DNA of 64,000 nucleotides from Chloranthus sessilifolius (lineage: Eukaryota > Streptophyta > Magnoliopsida > Chloranthales > Chloranthaceae): the NCBI GenBank assembly GCA_021018995.1, contig CM037593.1:15838088-15902087 (forward strand), in the 5' to 3' direction. Positions 11,437-24,148 of the stretch are shown piece by piece. Each line of letters starts with the position of its first letter. Positions within the stretch are counted from its first letter, which is position 1. Under the pieces are notes generated by a model. That model saw only the letters and a program-made list of their open reading frames with translations, did no database searches and was not told where the DNA came from. Made by a program: the position numbers and the translations under genes.

Positions 11437-11791
11437 CTCTTTACTGAATAGGCCAGTTACTTAGTCTATGTAATTTGGCTTCCATGTGAATTCCAATCAC
11501 ATGGTTGGTGCCACGTAAAGGAGCATCTTGATGATCAAGATCAATGTTTCAAATATCCTATATGTATTTAAAAGAATAACAAATTTGCTCAAAAAGCTTT
11601 TGTTTCGATGGTTGGGAATCTGGGTCTCTTAGAGCAGCTCTAAGTCTTTAGGCACATGCAACACCCCCAAATCCCTTCCGGTAGCCAGCATGGATTGAGA
11701 ATCGAACGCAAGGCCTTCCCTCTCAAAGCGCGTGTGGGGCATCATGCCTAATTCATAACAAATGTATATTGGTCGATATGACCATACAGGC

Positions 11792-11974
11792 CAAGGATCA
11801 AAATTTCCGCCAAAATTTTCGGTTTTGGTCCCTACCAAAACGACAATTTGGACCGAAATTTCGGTCCAAATTTGTTTGGGAACCAAAATTTCGGTCAAAA
11901 TTTCAATTTTTGGCTGAAAATTTGGTTCAAATTTTCTGTTTCGGTCAACCCCGAAACCGAAGTTTTAATCCTTG
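11792..11974. mobile_element. hAT-type MITE, GAAATTTCGG subfamily, with perfect TSD
   Basis: Starts CAAGGATCAAAATTTC and ends with the inverse CAAGGATTAAAACTTC. Perfect 8-bp TSDs ATACAGGC lie at 11784-11791 and 11975-11982. The 183-bp interior is built from short inverted repeats of GAAATTTCGGTC and CCGAAACCGAA. Confidence 0.85.
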
Positions 11975-12194
11975 ATACAGGCCAATATTTGACTGATTCG
12001 ACACGATATGATATATATTAGATATGCTCTGGCCTTGTTTATTAGGCAAGAAGCTCTACTTTTGGGAACTGGGTTCGGGGTCTGCCCAGCCCATTGACAA
12101 CCCTAGTTGGCATCATAATTACCAAATTCGGTGGTTTTTTGAAAAAAAAAAAAATCGTGTTTTTTTTATAAAAAAATTCACATTTTTTTGAAAT

Positions 12195-12568
12195 TCACCC
12201 ACCGAATCTTTGAGTACACCCACATTGAAGCACATCGACTGTGTTGAATTAGATGATGGCGATCATTTATCCTCCCAATCTTTGACAAGGTGGATCTTGA
12301 GATCATGTGCGTAACATCAAACGGTCAGTGTTTATTTCACGTGACACACATCTCAAAAAAGTAACCTTAACACGTGCACGCTCAAAATTGATTTAAGATC
12401 ACTTTTTTAGGTGTATACCATATGAAATAAAAAAATTGACCGTTTGATGGTACGCCCATGATCTCAAGATCCATCGTGTGAAAGATTGGGACGATAAACA
12501 ATCTCCATCTTCTGATTCAATGCAGTCAATATGTTTCAGCATGGGTGAACTCAGATTTGGTGGGTGTA
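12195..12568. mobile_element. Foldback MITE, family A core with distinct ends
   Basis: Outer arms CACCCACCGAATCTTTGAG and the inverse CACCCACCAAATCTGAG enclose the family A core phrases: CTTGAGATCATG, CATCAAACGGTCA and the complementary TTGACCGTTTGATGGTACG, CATGATCTCAAGATCCATC. The TSD was not resolved. Confidence 0.7.
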
Positions 12569-12857
12569 TTAAAAGCTACTCAGATTTGTTGAGGAAAAAG
12601 TACAGGTGGTTGATGTGGCAAGACGTGACTGGCTGCACCGACCAACATTAATTGAGCCCCACAATACTTGTAGCCAATTGTGTTGCGCGGCATAAGCTGC
12701 CTGCACTTTCTCTACATAAAATATATCCTTCATATGACAGTGTCCATAGGTTTAGGTGGTGTCATTTCAGTTCATTGTGGACTTACTAGGCATGCACAGG
12801 ATTGATCACAGGAGAAACCCTGCTGATGAGGTTGGTGGAAGTGCTGGCTGTCTGCGG

Positions 12858-13028
12858 CAAGGATCAAAATTTCAGCTGAAATGACCGAAATTTTGGTCCA
12901 AAATTTTGGTTTTGGTCCCCACTGACACCGAAACGAGAACACTAAATTTTGATTTTTTGTATTGGTTTGAAAATTTCGGTTTCAGTCCCCACCGAAACCG
13001 AAAGGAAATCCAAAATTTTTATCCTCAG
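12858..13028. mobile_element. hAT-type MITE, GAAATTTCGG subfamily
   Basis: Starts CAAGGATCAAAATTTC, ends inverse near CTGAGGATAAAAATTTTG, with an interior of GAAATTTTGG and CCGAAACCGAAA repeats. The flanks match only partly (GTCTGCGG and GTCTATAG), so the TSD is eroded. Confidence 0.7.
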
Positions 13029-13029
13029 T

Positions 13030-13788
13030 CTATAGGAAGAGTTTAGTTCAGTTAAGCAAAAATTGTGGCTGTTCGACAAAAAATTTGCATATGTCCAACT
13101 CAACCAGTCTCAACGTATCGAGGAAATAAGTTCGTCTCAGCCCAAAAATTCGACCTGACCCTATTATTTTAGGTTTAGCCCCGTTGTATGTTTTTGTAGA
13201 TGAATTGTAAATACAGATAAGCACTAAAAGATTTTAAAGTTAGAACAAGTTTAATAGCAAGGTAACAAAGTTGGGATCGAGCATCTATCCATTTAGGTTG
13301 TTTCCTTAATGATTGGCCGAGATGGCTCTAAGTTTAAATTCAAGTTATCGTCGCCTGGTGCTAGACCTGAAGGGGTTGTGATTCAGTGTTTTCTGTTACT
13401 AGACCCGACTTTGCCCAAAGGTCGGATAGGTTGCCTCATGCTCGACTCCATAGATCAAGTATATATATGCCCAAACCGACAAAAAACCTGGGTCAGGCTG
13501 GTCGGTGAATTAAAAGTCTGGGTCGAGCGAGCAGGTAGGTTATCCTGTCACTCTCTTTTCAATATGTGAATAGTTGTTAGTGCAAACCACAAAATTTGGA
13601 CAATATTCAATGTTAGCTCTATAAATATGATGAAAAATTTGAAGGATCAATAATATAAATGATGCACATTATTTCTTAACAATATATTTAATCAAAACAA
13701 ACTAACGATATTTGAAAGGAGAAATTGATGGATTTTACCTTCCGATGCTTATCGGAAAGATGCCTTGAAACAGGGATCAAAGATGGAC
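13030..13788. other. Gene-free spacer
   Basis: No supportable gene. It has scattered CAGCCC, GACCCGAC and GGTCGG phrases like decayed MITEs and ends at the 3' border of the resistance-gene pseudogene. Confidence 0.35.
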
Positions 13789-15810
13789 TTAGATGCCTTC
13801 ATCTTTCCACTCCAACCCATCCCACCATTCTTTACTTTTCCCAATAATACGAAGAGATGAAGTTTTGTTGGCGTTATCGGATCCAAGTGGGAGCTTCTTC
13901 AACTCTAGACAGTCAGATTGAAGCTCTTGTAAATTATCCATGTTTCGAAAAGTTGAACATAGCTGCTCGAAATCAGAGCTGACATTTCTAAATTGTAGCT
14001 TCCAAGTGCATTTAGGTAACATGTGAGACTCAAGGAATTTGGCGAGAACAGTATCAGTTGATATGCTGATACTGAGATCATTCAAGTTTTTCAAGCCTTC
14101 CAATTCAGCTAAATCAATTCCACTCTCATCGTCACCACAACCTCCCACTTTCCAAGTCGTATAGCGACTTTGATATAAATCCAATACTTGCAACTTCGAA
14201 AGCTCACTAATCAACTTATGGGGAATTGTTTTAAGAGATCCAGTGAAGCTCAAATCCAAATGCTTCAATTTAACTAGACTTCTTATCTCTCTAGGCAATG
14301 TCTTGATATACGTCCAACATAAACCGAGATATCTTAACTCAACCAGTTTCTCAGTCCCTGTTGGAAGCTCTGTTAGACTAGTATGGCGAAGATCTAAGAC
14401 TCTAAGTAGAGGCATAAATTGGAAAAAGTTACCTGAGATTTTGTACAAGTTTAAATTCCATCGGAGAATCAAATTGAGAGATGAGGGCTTGCTGGTGTTA
14501 CCGTTACTTGGCTAAAATTACACGACTCCAGTAATACCCTCTCCTCCTCCCATCTCTCAACATCTGGTGCCTCCTTTAATTCAACCCAATACTTGCCTGC
14601 ATCACAAACTTGTTCTTCTTTTTCCTCCCAAATTCTGAAGCTATCCATAATGCCACGTCACGAATAATATCGTGCATCTTCACATTATCTTCATCACATA
14701 ACCCTCCTCTAACAAGCTTGCAGCGTTGAGGCTTCCAATGATATAAGAGCTTCATCGATGTCATCATACTCATCTATGATTCCTTCTCCGATCCAATAAT
14801 CAATTAGTATATTTGTCTCAATATCACCGATCTTCTTGAAATAGAGAACAACAAAACCTAAAACAAGATCTCATTCTCTCATGTAAATTGTCATAACTAA
14901 ATTTTAAGAGCGGGAACAGCTCTTCCATACTTGGCAAATCAGAAGCTGACTTTCTCAAAACAATTTTTGTATATTCCATTCTTTGAGGGTTTTCTTCCTT
15001 GCCATGGTCCACCCAATGGTGATGAGCACTAGCAGTAGACCTTTACACTCTTTGGCAACACCTTTAGCGGGCATCAGTACATCGGGATGAGACTTCAATG
15101 CAGCTTCACTCACTTTTTCCCGGAATAGATACCATGCAGCATACTCCCACTTCAAAGGCTCTACTTTGATCTTCCTGCTAGCTTCCATCTGTCCGCACAC
15201 TTGTTCAGATCTAGTCGTGAAAACTACCTTGAACTTGCTTTGGCCATTGGGATATGGTATTCCCAACTCTTCAAGATCTAATAGTCTCCAAACATCATCT
15301 AACAAAAGCAAAAACTTCTTACTGCTCGAACCACTGTATATGTCTGAAGCTGTTAGATCTTGATTGAAGCCCAAACTCTTCCCAATTTCCTTTCGAATTT
15401 TTTCCAGACTAAATACCTGAGACACCACAACCCAAATCACCACGTCAAAATCGTTGTAGAATTCATGTCTAATTTTCTTCAAACGTGTGTCTTCCCAGCT
15501 CCTCCCATACCCCATATCCCAATTATTGTGACATCATCTTTTCCAATGAAACTTGGGACTTTCTCCAAGGTAGAGTCCATGCCCACGGTCGCGAGCAAGG
15601 CATAGAATTAATAGGTTCTGCAACAGTTATCGTGACCACATTCTCGGAATCTACTTTTCTTTTCTTCAGTTCACGCACATCTTCCATCTTCTCGGCTACT
15701 CTTTTGCCGAGCTTATAACTTTCCCGGCCATTCGAAAAAAAAAAATTAGTATTATTTCTCGTTTCTTCCAAACATCTTTGGAGTTCGCCCGCTTCGCCTT
15801 GGATGCTTTC
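13789..15810 (-). pseudogene. CC-NBS-LRR resistance gene pseudogene, NB-ARC and LRR part
   Basis: On the minus strand this holds, in order: the end of the coiled coil (SYKLGKRVAEKM), a P-loop GMGGAGKT near 15500, an RNBS-A-like FDVVIWVVVSQVFSLEKI, kinase-2 KKFLLLLDDVW (its final Trp marks the non-TIR class), KVVFTTR, a GLPLAL equivalent CKGLLLVLITIG, an MHD region VKMHDIIRDVALWIA near 14690, and leucine-rich repeats to 13789. It resembles the RPS2/RPS5-type CNL group, cytosolic immune receptors. Frame breaks are seen near 15595, at a doubled CA after the P-loop (about 15487), near 14970 and around 14480-14590, plus stops. The 5' part lies at 22435-22660 across a copia insertion. A nonfunctional relic. 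Confidence 0.9.
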
Positions 15811-17548
15811 TGTTAGGAATTCTGCCCACTCTATCGAACTCCCGATTGCGATATATAGGGCTGTGCAGAAACCAACCCGAACTAACCAAACCGACCGAAA
15901 CCAACCCGAATTTCAGTTCGGTTTCGGTTTCGAAAAATAGAAACCGATAGTTATCGGTTCGGTTTCAATTTTAACAATAAAAAACCGAAACCGAACCAAT
16001 AAGAAACCGATAGTGGTGCATGCCTGAGATTGAGGTTCTGTCAAGTTATTGGGATCTCGATATGATTTTTCTAGTATCTGCTTACATGCATTTAGATGGA
16101 TCTTGTTCATGCATTGCCTTCTGAATTGGTTTGTAGAAAATATGCTTCAGTCATTTAGATTCTCTGTTTGATTTATGTTTTCTCTTTATGTAAAAAATGT
16201 GAATATATATATATATATAAGTTGTAATGTAATGAAAATATAAATAGCTATGAAAAGTCATGTGTCATGAATCTGGTCGATATAGAAAATATATGTTGGC
16301 AACCCATATCATGCATTTGAAAAATGCTCGACATTTCACAGATCAGAGGATTGCTAAATGAATGGTTGAAAATTTTATGATCAACTGTCTAAAATTTGAC
16401 ATGCAATTAGATGGTTAGGGTTGTTTGACATTCTACTTTCAGGCAGTCTTCTATTGAATGACGGCCTACTTGTGAATGATTGGATTGTAATACTGTATGG
16501 ATTCATGCCGTCGAGACCTACCAGTGTGTACTAATAATCGGTGCATCTGCCCATCAATTTGGACTGTTCAATAGGTGCATTAATTTCTTGAAAATGTTCT
16601 TAGTCATCTGATCAATCACCTACTTTTGGATGGTTAATAGAGAATTAGCGATATAGGCAACAACCTACAAAATCTTTAGTGATCTAACTCTTATGAATTG
16701 GCAATGGCTTCCTAATAATAAAATATTAAAAAATTAAGGTTTAGAAACCGAAAACCGATAACTATCGGTTTGATTTCGATTTTGAACCTTATTTGTTCTG
16801 TTTCGATTTCATAAAATAGAAATCGATAGTTATAGGTTTGGTTTCGATTTTGTCCCAAAACCGACCCGATAACACCCTTAGCGATATATGCGGAAAGATA
16901 AGAAGGCGCAAAGAACAATCACACACAACACAAGAGTTACGTGGTTCACCTAATCGATGGCTATGTCAACGGGAGTATATGCACTATTTATGAACGCTTA
17001 CAACGCACACACTCTCTTCTCTCTAATGCACTTTCAAACAAGATCAAACACGATCTTCAACAGTAAAACCACTGTTAAACCAAGGACGTTGTCCTTCAAA
17101 GATCAAAGAAGAGATTTTCCGAAATATAGTAACAATTCCAACACAAAAATTACTTCAATCGGATCTTCAATCCCCAAGCAATTCTTCAATACCTTGCCTC
17201 TCAAAGTATTCACCACAATTTTTCTCTTTTAAAAACTCTCTCGAAAGCTCTCTCTCAAAAGCTTTCTAAGCTCTCTTCTAAACTCTCTCTCAAAGGCCCT
17301 TTATATAGAAGTCACAAATCCTACTTCTAATCTAACCTTATATAGAGTTAGAACGTAACTGGGTCATAGCCAGTAAGAGTCAAACTATAATTCAACACCT
17401 GGCTCTAAGCTTCACCATGTAGTTAGAGTCAACCTCGATGTTACAGTCCAACTACAATTCAAACTCTCTAAGTTAGAGTAAAACTATAATTCAAACTCTC
17501 CAAGTTAGAGTCAAACTATAATTGGTAGGGAATAAACCTTATTCAACA
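15811..17548 (-). repeat. 3' LTR of the copia element (carrying a hAT MITE)
   Basis: Matches the 5' LTR over its whole length apart from the 1025-bp insertion and its 8-bp duplication at 15848-16888. It begins TGTTAGG and ends CAACA. Confidence 0.92.
15856..16880. mobile_element. hAT-type non-autonomous element in the copia LTR
   Basis: Ends TAGGGCTGT and inverse TAAGGGTGT, with a perfect 8-bp TSD GCGATATA (15848-15855 and 16881-16888); the other LTR shows the uninterrupted site. Both subterminal regions (about 15870-16020 and 16740-16870) consist of inverted repeats of GAAACCGATAGTTATCGG type. The middle is unique AT-rich DNA without a transposase. Confidence 0.9.
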
Positions 17549-17559
17549 ATCTCCACCAA

Positions 17560-20500
17560 GGTTTCATCTCCAACCACGTCACTGCCCCAACGGGCATCAA
17601 CATCTTCAACGAGTGTTAATCAAGTTTAGGCAATGCCTAAAATTATTCTCTGTAATTGGCTTAGTTAACATGTCCGTTGTGTTTTCTTTCGTATCGATCT
17701 TCTCAGCCGATATTTCTTCATCTTCAATCATATCTCTGATAAAATGATACTAGACATCATATGCTTTGTTCTAATATGAAATACCTAATTCTTTGCTAGG
17801 TGAATGGCACTCTAACTGTCGTAAAAGATATCAATGCTCTCATCAAACTAACCAAATTCACTGACCAAACCTTTAGGCCATAAGGCTTCCTTAGCTGCTT
17901 CTGTAGCCGCTATATACGCGGTTTCTGTAATTGACAAAACAACTATCTCTTGGAGCATAAACTTCCAATTGATTGCTCCACCTGCCAAGATGAAAAAGTA
18001 ACCCGTGGTTGACCTTCTCTTGTCAAGATCACCAGCACAGTCGGAATTGACATAATTTTAGAGATCTAACTCGCGTGTATCTCCACCTTCAAACATTAAA
18101 TCATGTTCAATTATACTTTTCAGATATCTCAATATCTATTTCACTACAAGCCAATGTTTCTGACCTGGATTAGACATATACTTGCAAACCACACTCAAGG
18201 CGTGTGCTAAGTCTGGACGTGTACTCACCATGACAAACATCAAACTTCCAACAATATTAGCATATGAAATATTCTTCATATGTTCCCTTTCTGCTTGTGT
18301 GGACAAACTCATCTTCTTTTTGTGTTTAAAATGCTCTGCAAGAGGAGTTGAAACATGCTTGACATCACTCATATTGTACTTCTCAAGGAGCTTTTGGATA
18401 AAAGTCCTTTGAGTTAGTCAAAGCCTTTTCTTCTCACGATCTCTTGTGATTTCCATACCTAGGATCTTATTTGTGGAACCAAGATCCTTCATTTCAAACT
18501 TCTGGCTCAATGACCGCTTCAGCTTGTTGATTTCAACATTACTTCTTGCTGTTATCAGCATATTATCTATATAGAGAATTAGGAAGATTTTTTCTCCTTT
18601 ATAATACTCTTTCCAGTAGACACAACAATCATACTCTCCCCTGTGATACCATATACTCAGCATATATGAATCAAACTTTTTGTATCACTGCCTGGGTGCC
18701 TGCTTGAGACCATATAAGGATTTCTTTAATCTGTAAATGAGTGATTCTAACCCTTCTGCTTCAAATCATCCTGGCTGTTTCATATAAATCTTTTCCTGAA
18801 GATCTCCATGGAGGAAATCTATTTTTACATCCATCTGTTCTAATTCGAGAGCTTTCTGGGCAACGACTGTCAACAACGTGCGAATCGAAGTGTGCTTCGC
18901 AACCGGAGAGAATATCTCATTACAATCGATACCCTCTTTCTGAGAGAACCCCGTTGCAACTAGCCTTGTTTTGAACTTCAAAGTTTCACTTTTATCACCA
19001 TCTTTCTTTCGAAAGACCCATTTACAATCGATGGCTCTCTTTCCTTTAGGAAGTTACATGAGATCCCAAGTCTCATTATTCAAAAGTGACTGTCATTCTT
19101 CTTTCATAACTAACTGCCACTTTGTTGCATTTATATCCATCTGAGCTTCTGGAACTGTGCTTAGTTTCTCATTCTCTGTGATAAGTGTAAGTGTTAAAGG
19201 AACCATGTCCTTAAACTTTTCAGGATATTTCTTCGTCCTTTCTGACCTTCTCAATGTAATCTGAACCGAAACTAATACCTGGGACTGCAAGTCTTGAGAA
19301 ATTGTGTCATCATGTTCTATCTCAGAGTCTTTATTATCTTTCTCATCATGCCTATGTCTTTCAACATCAACTTGTACCTGAGGTTCATCAGATGACTGAG
19401 GTTTGTCTTTCGTCTTTTTCATTAGAAACTCATTTTCGTTAAAAGTAACATTTCTTTTAACTATCACTTTATGAGATTGTGTATCCCACAATTGATAACC
19501 CTTAACTCCTTCGCCATATACAATTAAGACACTTTTTAGATTTTGGATCTAATTTGGATCGTTCACTTTCCTGAAGTAATTTATAAACCGTACATCCAAA
19601 AATGAGAGTAATTCTCGTGTCTTTCATACCAAACCTCATCTGTAATTTTAGAATTTAATGCCGCTGAAGGCGATCGGTTAACCAAGTGACATACTGTATT
19701 CATTGTCTCTGCCCAAAACCCATGACTCAAGTCGGAATGATTCAACAGATACTGCGCTTTTTCTAGTAGTGTTCTGTTCATCCTCTCTGTCACACTATTT
19801 TGTTGAGGATTTTTAGGAACTATTAAGTGCCTAACAATCCATTGATTTTTACAGTAAGCCTTGAACTCTGATGACAGATATTCCCCATCATTATCTGATA
19901 TGAGACTCTTCCCTTCTTGTCTGTCTGCATTTCAATCATACTCTTTCACTGCCTGAATTTTTGAAACACATCCGACTTATTTTTAATCGGATATATCCAA
20001 ACTTTCATGAAATAGTTATCTGTGAATGACACAAAACAATTGGCTCCACCTACCGAAGGGACTTTAGCTGGTCCTCATACATCTGAATATATGTAATCAA
20101 TCAGCCCCTTCGAAGTATACTTTTCTGTGAAGAAACTGACTTTCTTCTCCTTTCCGAAAATGCAATCTTCACAAAAATTCAGCTTATAAGTTTGGATGTC
20201 AGAAATTGTCTTATTCTTTATGAGATCTGACAGCCTACGTTCATTCATGTGACCAAGCCACTTGTGCCACAAATCCGAGAGATCTTTGAAATCTTTAACA
20301 GTCACAGCACCACTTATTGTGTTGCCTACGAGATTATACAGATTCTCCATCTTTTCACTTTCCATTAAGGTCATAACATCACGTACGACCTTTAGTTTAC
20401 CTGATTTTAGGATGACTTAACATCTTATCTCATCCAATGCCTCCAACGAGATCAAATTTTTCTGCAGATTAGGTATATGCCTATCCTCAATAAGAGTGAG

Positions 20501-21711
20501 AACACAACTATCAAACATCCTAATTTTGATATAGCCAATACTCACTGCTTCACATACACTGTCATTCCCCATCAAAATTGTCCCACCATTGGCTTCCTTA
20601 TACTGATTAAACCAATCCTTGTGTAGACACATGCGATACGATGCCTCTGAATCTAGGATCCATCTATCATCAAACTGACTGGAGCTTAATAATACACACA
20701 ATAGGTCTTCACCGATATCTGACTTAACAACACTGGCCTGTTGCGAAATCCCTTCATTACCCTTATCTTCATTCAATCTCTGCTTGCAATATTTGTGAAT
20801 ATGTCCAGATTGCTTACAAAAGTAACATATAACATCCATTCTGTCACCTCTAGATTTGAACCTGTTGTTTTCTCTCGTTGATTTATTATCCCCTCTGGAC
20901 TTGTCTCTTTAGCGATCATGATTTCGATCCCTTTTGCTCAAGAGACCAATCCATTCGGAGTTAGATTCAGACTGTTTTCTCAATTCGTCGGAAAGAAGTG
21001 TAACAATCACCTTTTTGATGACAATAATATCTTTACCATATATAAATATAGTAACAAGGTTCTCATAAGATGGTGGCAATGAGGTGAGCAAGAGAAGTGT
21101 AAGATCTTCTTTTTCAAGTTTCACCTCAATGCTCAATAGTTCACTAACTATTTTATTAAACGAATTCAAATGATCATGAATATGCGTACCAGCCTTCATA
21201 CGAAGAGTGTAGAGTTGCTTCTTCATGAATAGTCTATTGGACAATGACTTTGTCATATAGAGAGATTCTATCTTCTTCCACAGATCTATGGTCGTCTTTT
21301 CATGAAGAACGTTCACTACAAAAAATAAGACTATTATCGACAACCAAAAATTATCGCTATTAACAAAAAACTGCCACTAATAACCTTGTCACTAATAGTT
21401 TTTTGTTAATAGCAGTAATTTTTTGCTCTAAAAAACTGCCGCTAATAATCTGCTTTTTTGTATGGGTTGTACATAACTTTATCTGACAAACACAATCAGA
21501 TAGTGCTTACGGCTATTTTATTAATAGAGTTTCACTCTTCATTGGACATCTCTGCCTTCTTCCTCATCTCCTTCCCAAGTAAAGCGTTATCAATGTCTTG
21601 TTGGACAAGGAGATCTGTGACCTTGACTTGCCACAAAGCGAAGTTATGCTTCCCTGAAAACTTCTCTATCTCGAATCGTGCATTTGAGACCTTCATCGTC
21701 ATTGTAGCATA
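17560..21711 (-). pseudogene. copia gag-pol remnant
   Basis: Minus-strand segments in copia order: gag (FSGKHNFALWQVKV near 21660, UBN2-type region 20909-21343), a zinc knuckle CYFCKQSGHIHKYC near 20810, a protease region with WILDSEAS (the usual Gly is changed to Glu), a GAG-pre-integrase segment (LWHKWLGHMNERRL), an integrase part ending with RMNRTLLEKAQYLL near 19780, RT (VKIDFLHGDLQEKIYMKQPG; the active site reads YIDN instead of YVDD, losing an Asp) and an RNase H tail (18.0-18.4 kb). Many stops and frameshifts separate the pieces, and a MITE interrupts gag at 21313-21463. Inactive. Confidence 0.9.
21313..21463. mobile_element. CACTA-type MITE in copia gag
   Basis: Starts CACTACAAAAAATAAG and ends in TTTTTTGTA, with a palindromic interior of TTATTAGYGGCAGTTTTTT-like phrases (CTGCCACTAATAAC, AGTTTTTTGTTAATAGC, CTGCCGCTAATAA). 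CACTAC termini are typical of En/Spm-derived MITEs. The last bases of the right end are eroded. Confidence 0.7.
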
Positions 21712-21729
21712 AACCTGGCTCCGGTACCA
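21712..21729 (-). other. Primer binding site of the copia element (initiator Met tRNA type)
   Basis: On the minus strand, two bases after the 5' LTR, TGGTACCGGAGCCAGGTT closely matches the TGGTATCAGAGC start of Met-tRNA binding sites of plant copia elements. Confidence 0.85.
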
Positions 21730-21731
21730 TT

Positions 21732-22434
21732 TGTTAGGAATTCTACCCACTCTATCGAACACCTGATCGCGATGAATGCAGAAAGATAAAAAGGCACAAA
21801 GACAAATCACACACAAGACAAAAGATTTATGTGGTTCACCCAATCGAAGGTTACGTCCACGAGAGTATATGCACTATTTATGAACGCTTACAACGCACAC
21901 ACTCTCTTCTCTCTAGTGCACTCTCAAACAAGATCAAACACGATTTTCAACAGTAAAACTTATGTTAAACCAAGGACGTTGTCCTTCAAATATTAAAGAA
22001 GAGTTATTCCGAAATATAGTAACGATTCCAACACAAGAACAGCTTCAATCGGATCTTCAATCTCCAAATAATTATTCAATACCTTGCCTCTCAAAGTACT
22101 CACCACAGTTTTCTCTCTTAAAAACTCTCTCTTAAAAGCTCTCTTCCGAACTCTCTCTCAAAGGCCCTTTACATAGAAGTCACAAATCCTACTTCTAATC
22201 TAACATCATATAGAGTTAGAATGTAATTGGGTCATCGCCAGTTAGAGTCAAACTACAATTCAACACCTGGCTCTAAGCTTCACCATGTAATTAGAGTTAA
22301 CCTCCAAGTTAGAGTCCAACTACAATTTACACTCTCCAAGTTAGAGCCAACCTCTAAGTTAGAGTCGAACTATAATTCAAACTCTCCAAGTTAGAGTTAA
22401 ACTATAATTGTTGGAAAACAAACCTTATTCAACA
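21732..22434 (-). repeat. 5' LTR of the copia element
   Basis: 703 bp, starting TG and ending CA; it matches 15811-17548 apart from the nested insertion. Confidence 0.92.
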
Positions 22435-22660
22435 CCTTCTCCCTCTCCAAGCCACCATTCCACTTGTTTTGTCCGCTTACGCCGTAATTGTGTTTCTCCG
22501 ACATCCATTTTCTTCAAGTCCTCTCTGATACTTATGAGTTCATCGGTTTCGCTCTCTAAAAACTTAAATTTTTTCTTCCAGATTGGTGGGATACTGCATA
22601 TGACGATTAAGGAAGTCCCATGGGGAAGAAGGGATGAAATGGATGACTCTGAATGAATTC
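22435..22660 (-). pseudogene. Coiled-coil (5') part of the CNL resistance gene
   Basis: Minus strand reads WDFLNRHMQYPTNLEEK, then (after a one-base shift in an A-run near 22573) KFKFLESETDELISIRED and RTKQVEWWLGEGE, the usual N-terminal coiled coil of RPS2/RPS5-like CNLs. It runs directly into the copia insertion. Across the insertion the next codons continue as SIQGEAGELQRC at 15800-15765. No in-frame ATG is seen upstream, so the start is lost or shifted. Confidence 0.8.
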
Positions 22661-22779
22661 AGTTTGATTCAGCGGAAGGAAGAAAAGAGAGCTTGGAAGA
22701 ATTGGAACAATGGATTGGTAAAAGAAGGTAAGGTTATTAATGTCCTCTGAATTAGATCCACCAATCCGCGTTAATATGT

Positions 22780-23300
22780 CGTGCTTAGAGCTGTGAATTT
22801 TTCCGGCCAAACCGACCAAATCGGTCCGAATCGTTGGTTTTGGTCCGACTTGGATGAGCACCAATTTGGCAATATATATATATATATAGTCAATTTGAGT
22901 CAAGCAGATGATTGGGCTTCGAATTTTTAGTTCAAAATTTGAGCCCCCAAATTTAGTGTTTCACCGTCTCTGATTAATTAGAGTGAATGTAATGCATTTA
23001 TTTTTGTTATCTATTTTGAGAAGAGTGATTAGATTATAAAGGTAAAATGACTCCAGAAAAAATGAAAATAGTAAAATTGTAAAACAAATTGGGAAATTAG
23101 AAAAAATTTTATGTGCAAAATGAATTTATAAGAAAATCGAAATCGATCGAGCCAAACTAAAACCGAATCGAATTAGGTTGATTTGATTAAACAGTTGGAT
23201 GGTTTGATTTAATTTTAACATTTAGAAACCAATTAGAACGAGTTTAGTTGATGATTTTGGTCCAAAATCGATCAAATCGAACCAAATACACTGCTAGCCA
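22780..23300. other. Decayed MITE-like DNA
   Basis: Starts near AGAGCTGTGAA and ends with CCAAAATCGATCAAATCG, with many CCGAACCGA and GGTTTGATTT phrases. Resembles a degraded TAGGGCTGTG-type hAT MITE; borders are not certain. A (TA)n tract lies at 22873-22887. Confidence 0.4.
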
Positions 23301-23393
23301 TGCTCATGGCTCTATTGGACTGTACGAATTTTTTACTTGGAAACATAAAAGAAAAGTAGAGGCAGAAAGAGTTGGCATTAGGTACATGACCTT

Positions 23394-24148
23394 AGGCTGG
23401 TGCACGACTCGATTAATCTGAATTGTCTAATAACCCGACCCAACTCGATAATGCGCCCAACCGAACCCGATGGGCCACTCAAGCCACGACCTGCAAACTC
23501 GACTCGACCAAACGCCCAACCCCACCTGATAAATACCCCTATTTTTATATGGGAGCCATTACTTGCACACGCTTTTTAACTGCTTACACTAAGGTTAAAG
23601 AAAGACTTTGTATTTTAGAGATATGTGGCATATGAAAATGCAATTTAGGTCGTTTGATTTAAATTTCATGATCTATAGATCCTTAGTAGATAAGATTGGA
23701 GCAAAACACGATATTTATCATATGATCTATTGTTGTCAACCATTGAATCAAATAATAGCCTTTGACTGTATTTAATGATATGATAAAGATTATATTTCAT
23801 GCCAATTTTATCCACTAGGGATCTATAGATTATGAACTTTAAATCAGACAACCCAAATCACATTTTCACATGTCACATATCCTTAAAATACAAAGTATTT
23901 TTTTAACCTTGGTCCAATCACTTAAAAAGCGAGTGCAAGTAATGGCTCTCTTTTTATATTTGTTTACATATAAAATGTTGTGTCGAATCGGGTCAACCCA
24001 ACCCGACCAGACACAAGCTCTTGATCCACCCAGTTCGAAGGTGAGGTCGGATGTCTTATGCCCCGATTTGAACCAAAAGTCAAGTTTATATTCCCAACCT
24101 GAAGTCTTGTTGGGTATCTGGTTGATCTAACCTGTTCACAGCCCTACT
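23394..24148. mobile_element. Probable hAT-type element hosting a Mutator-type MITE
   Basis: The left end TAGGCTGGTGCACGACTC and the inverse of the right end, TAGGGCTGTGAACAGG, are related. The interior next to both ends is rich in GACCCAACCCGACC-type sequence. A 400-bp foldback (23551-23950) sits in the middle. A TSD was not resolved. Confidence 0.5.
23551..23950. mobile_element. Mutator-type foldback MITE (family B) with perfect 9-bp TSD
   Basis: Starts GGGAGCCATTACTTGCAC and ends with the inverse GAGAGCCATTACTTGCAC. The arms are at least 130 bp each. The perfect 9-bp direct repeat TTTTTATAT flanks it (23542-23550 and 23951-23959), the TSD length of Mutator-like elements. No coding capacity. 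A related 5'-truncated copy lies at 46658-46970. Confidence 0.85.

Larger units (their letters stand above)
15811..22434 (-). mobile_element. Ty1/copia LTR retrotransposon inserted in the CNL gene
   Basis: LTRs 15811-17548 and 21732-22434 are direct repeats, both starting TGTTAGGAATTCT and ending TTATTCAACA. Without a nested hAT element they are 705 and 703 bp. The flanks CTTTC (15806-15810) and CCTTC (22435-22439) are a 5-bp TSD with one change. Removing the insertion and one TSD copy rejoins the resistance-gene coiled coil in frame. The element reads on the minus strand: a primer binding site beside the right LTR, a polypurine-like GGTGGAGATTG beside the left LTR. Coding capacity is lost. 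Confidence 0.93.
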
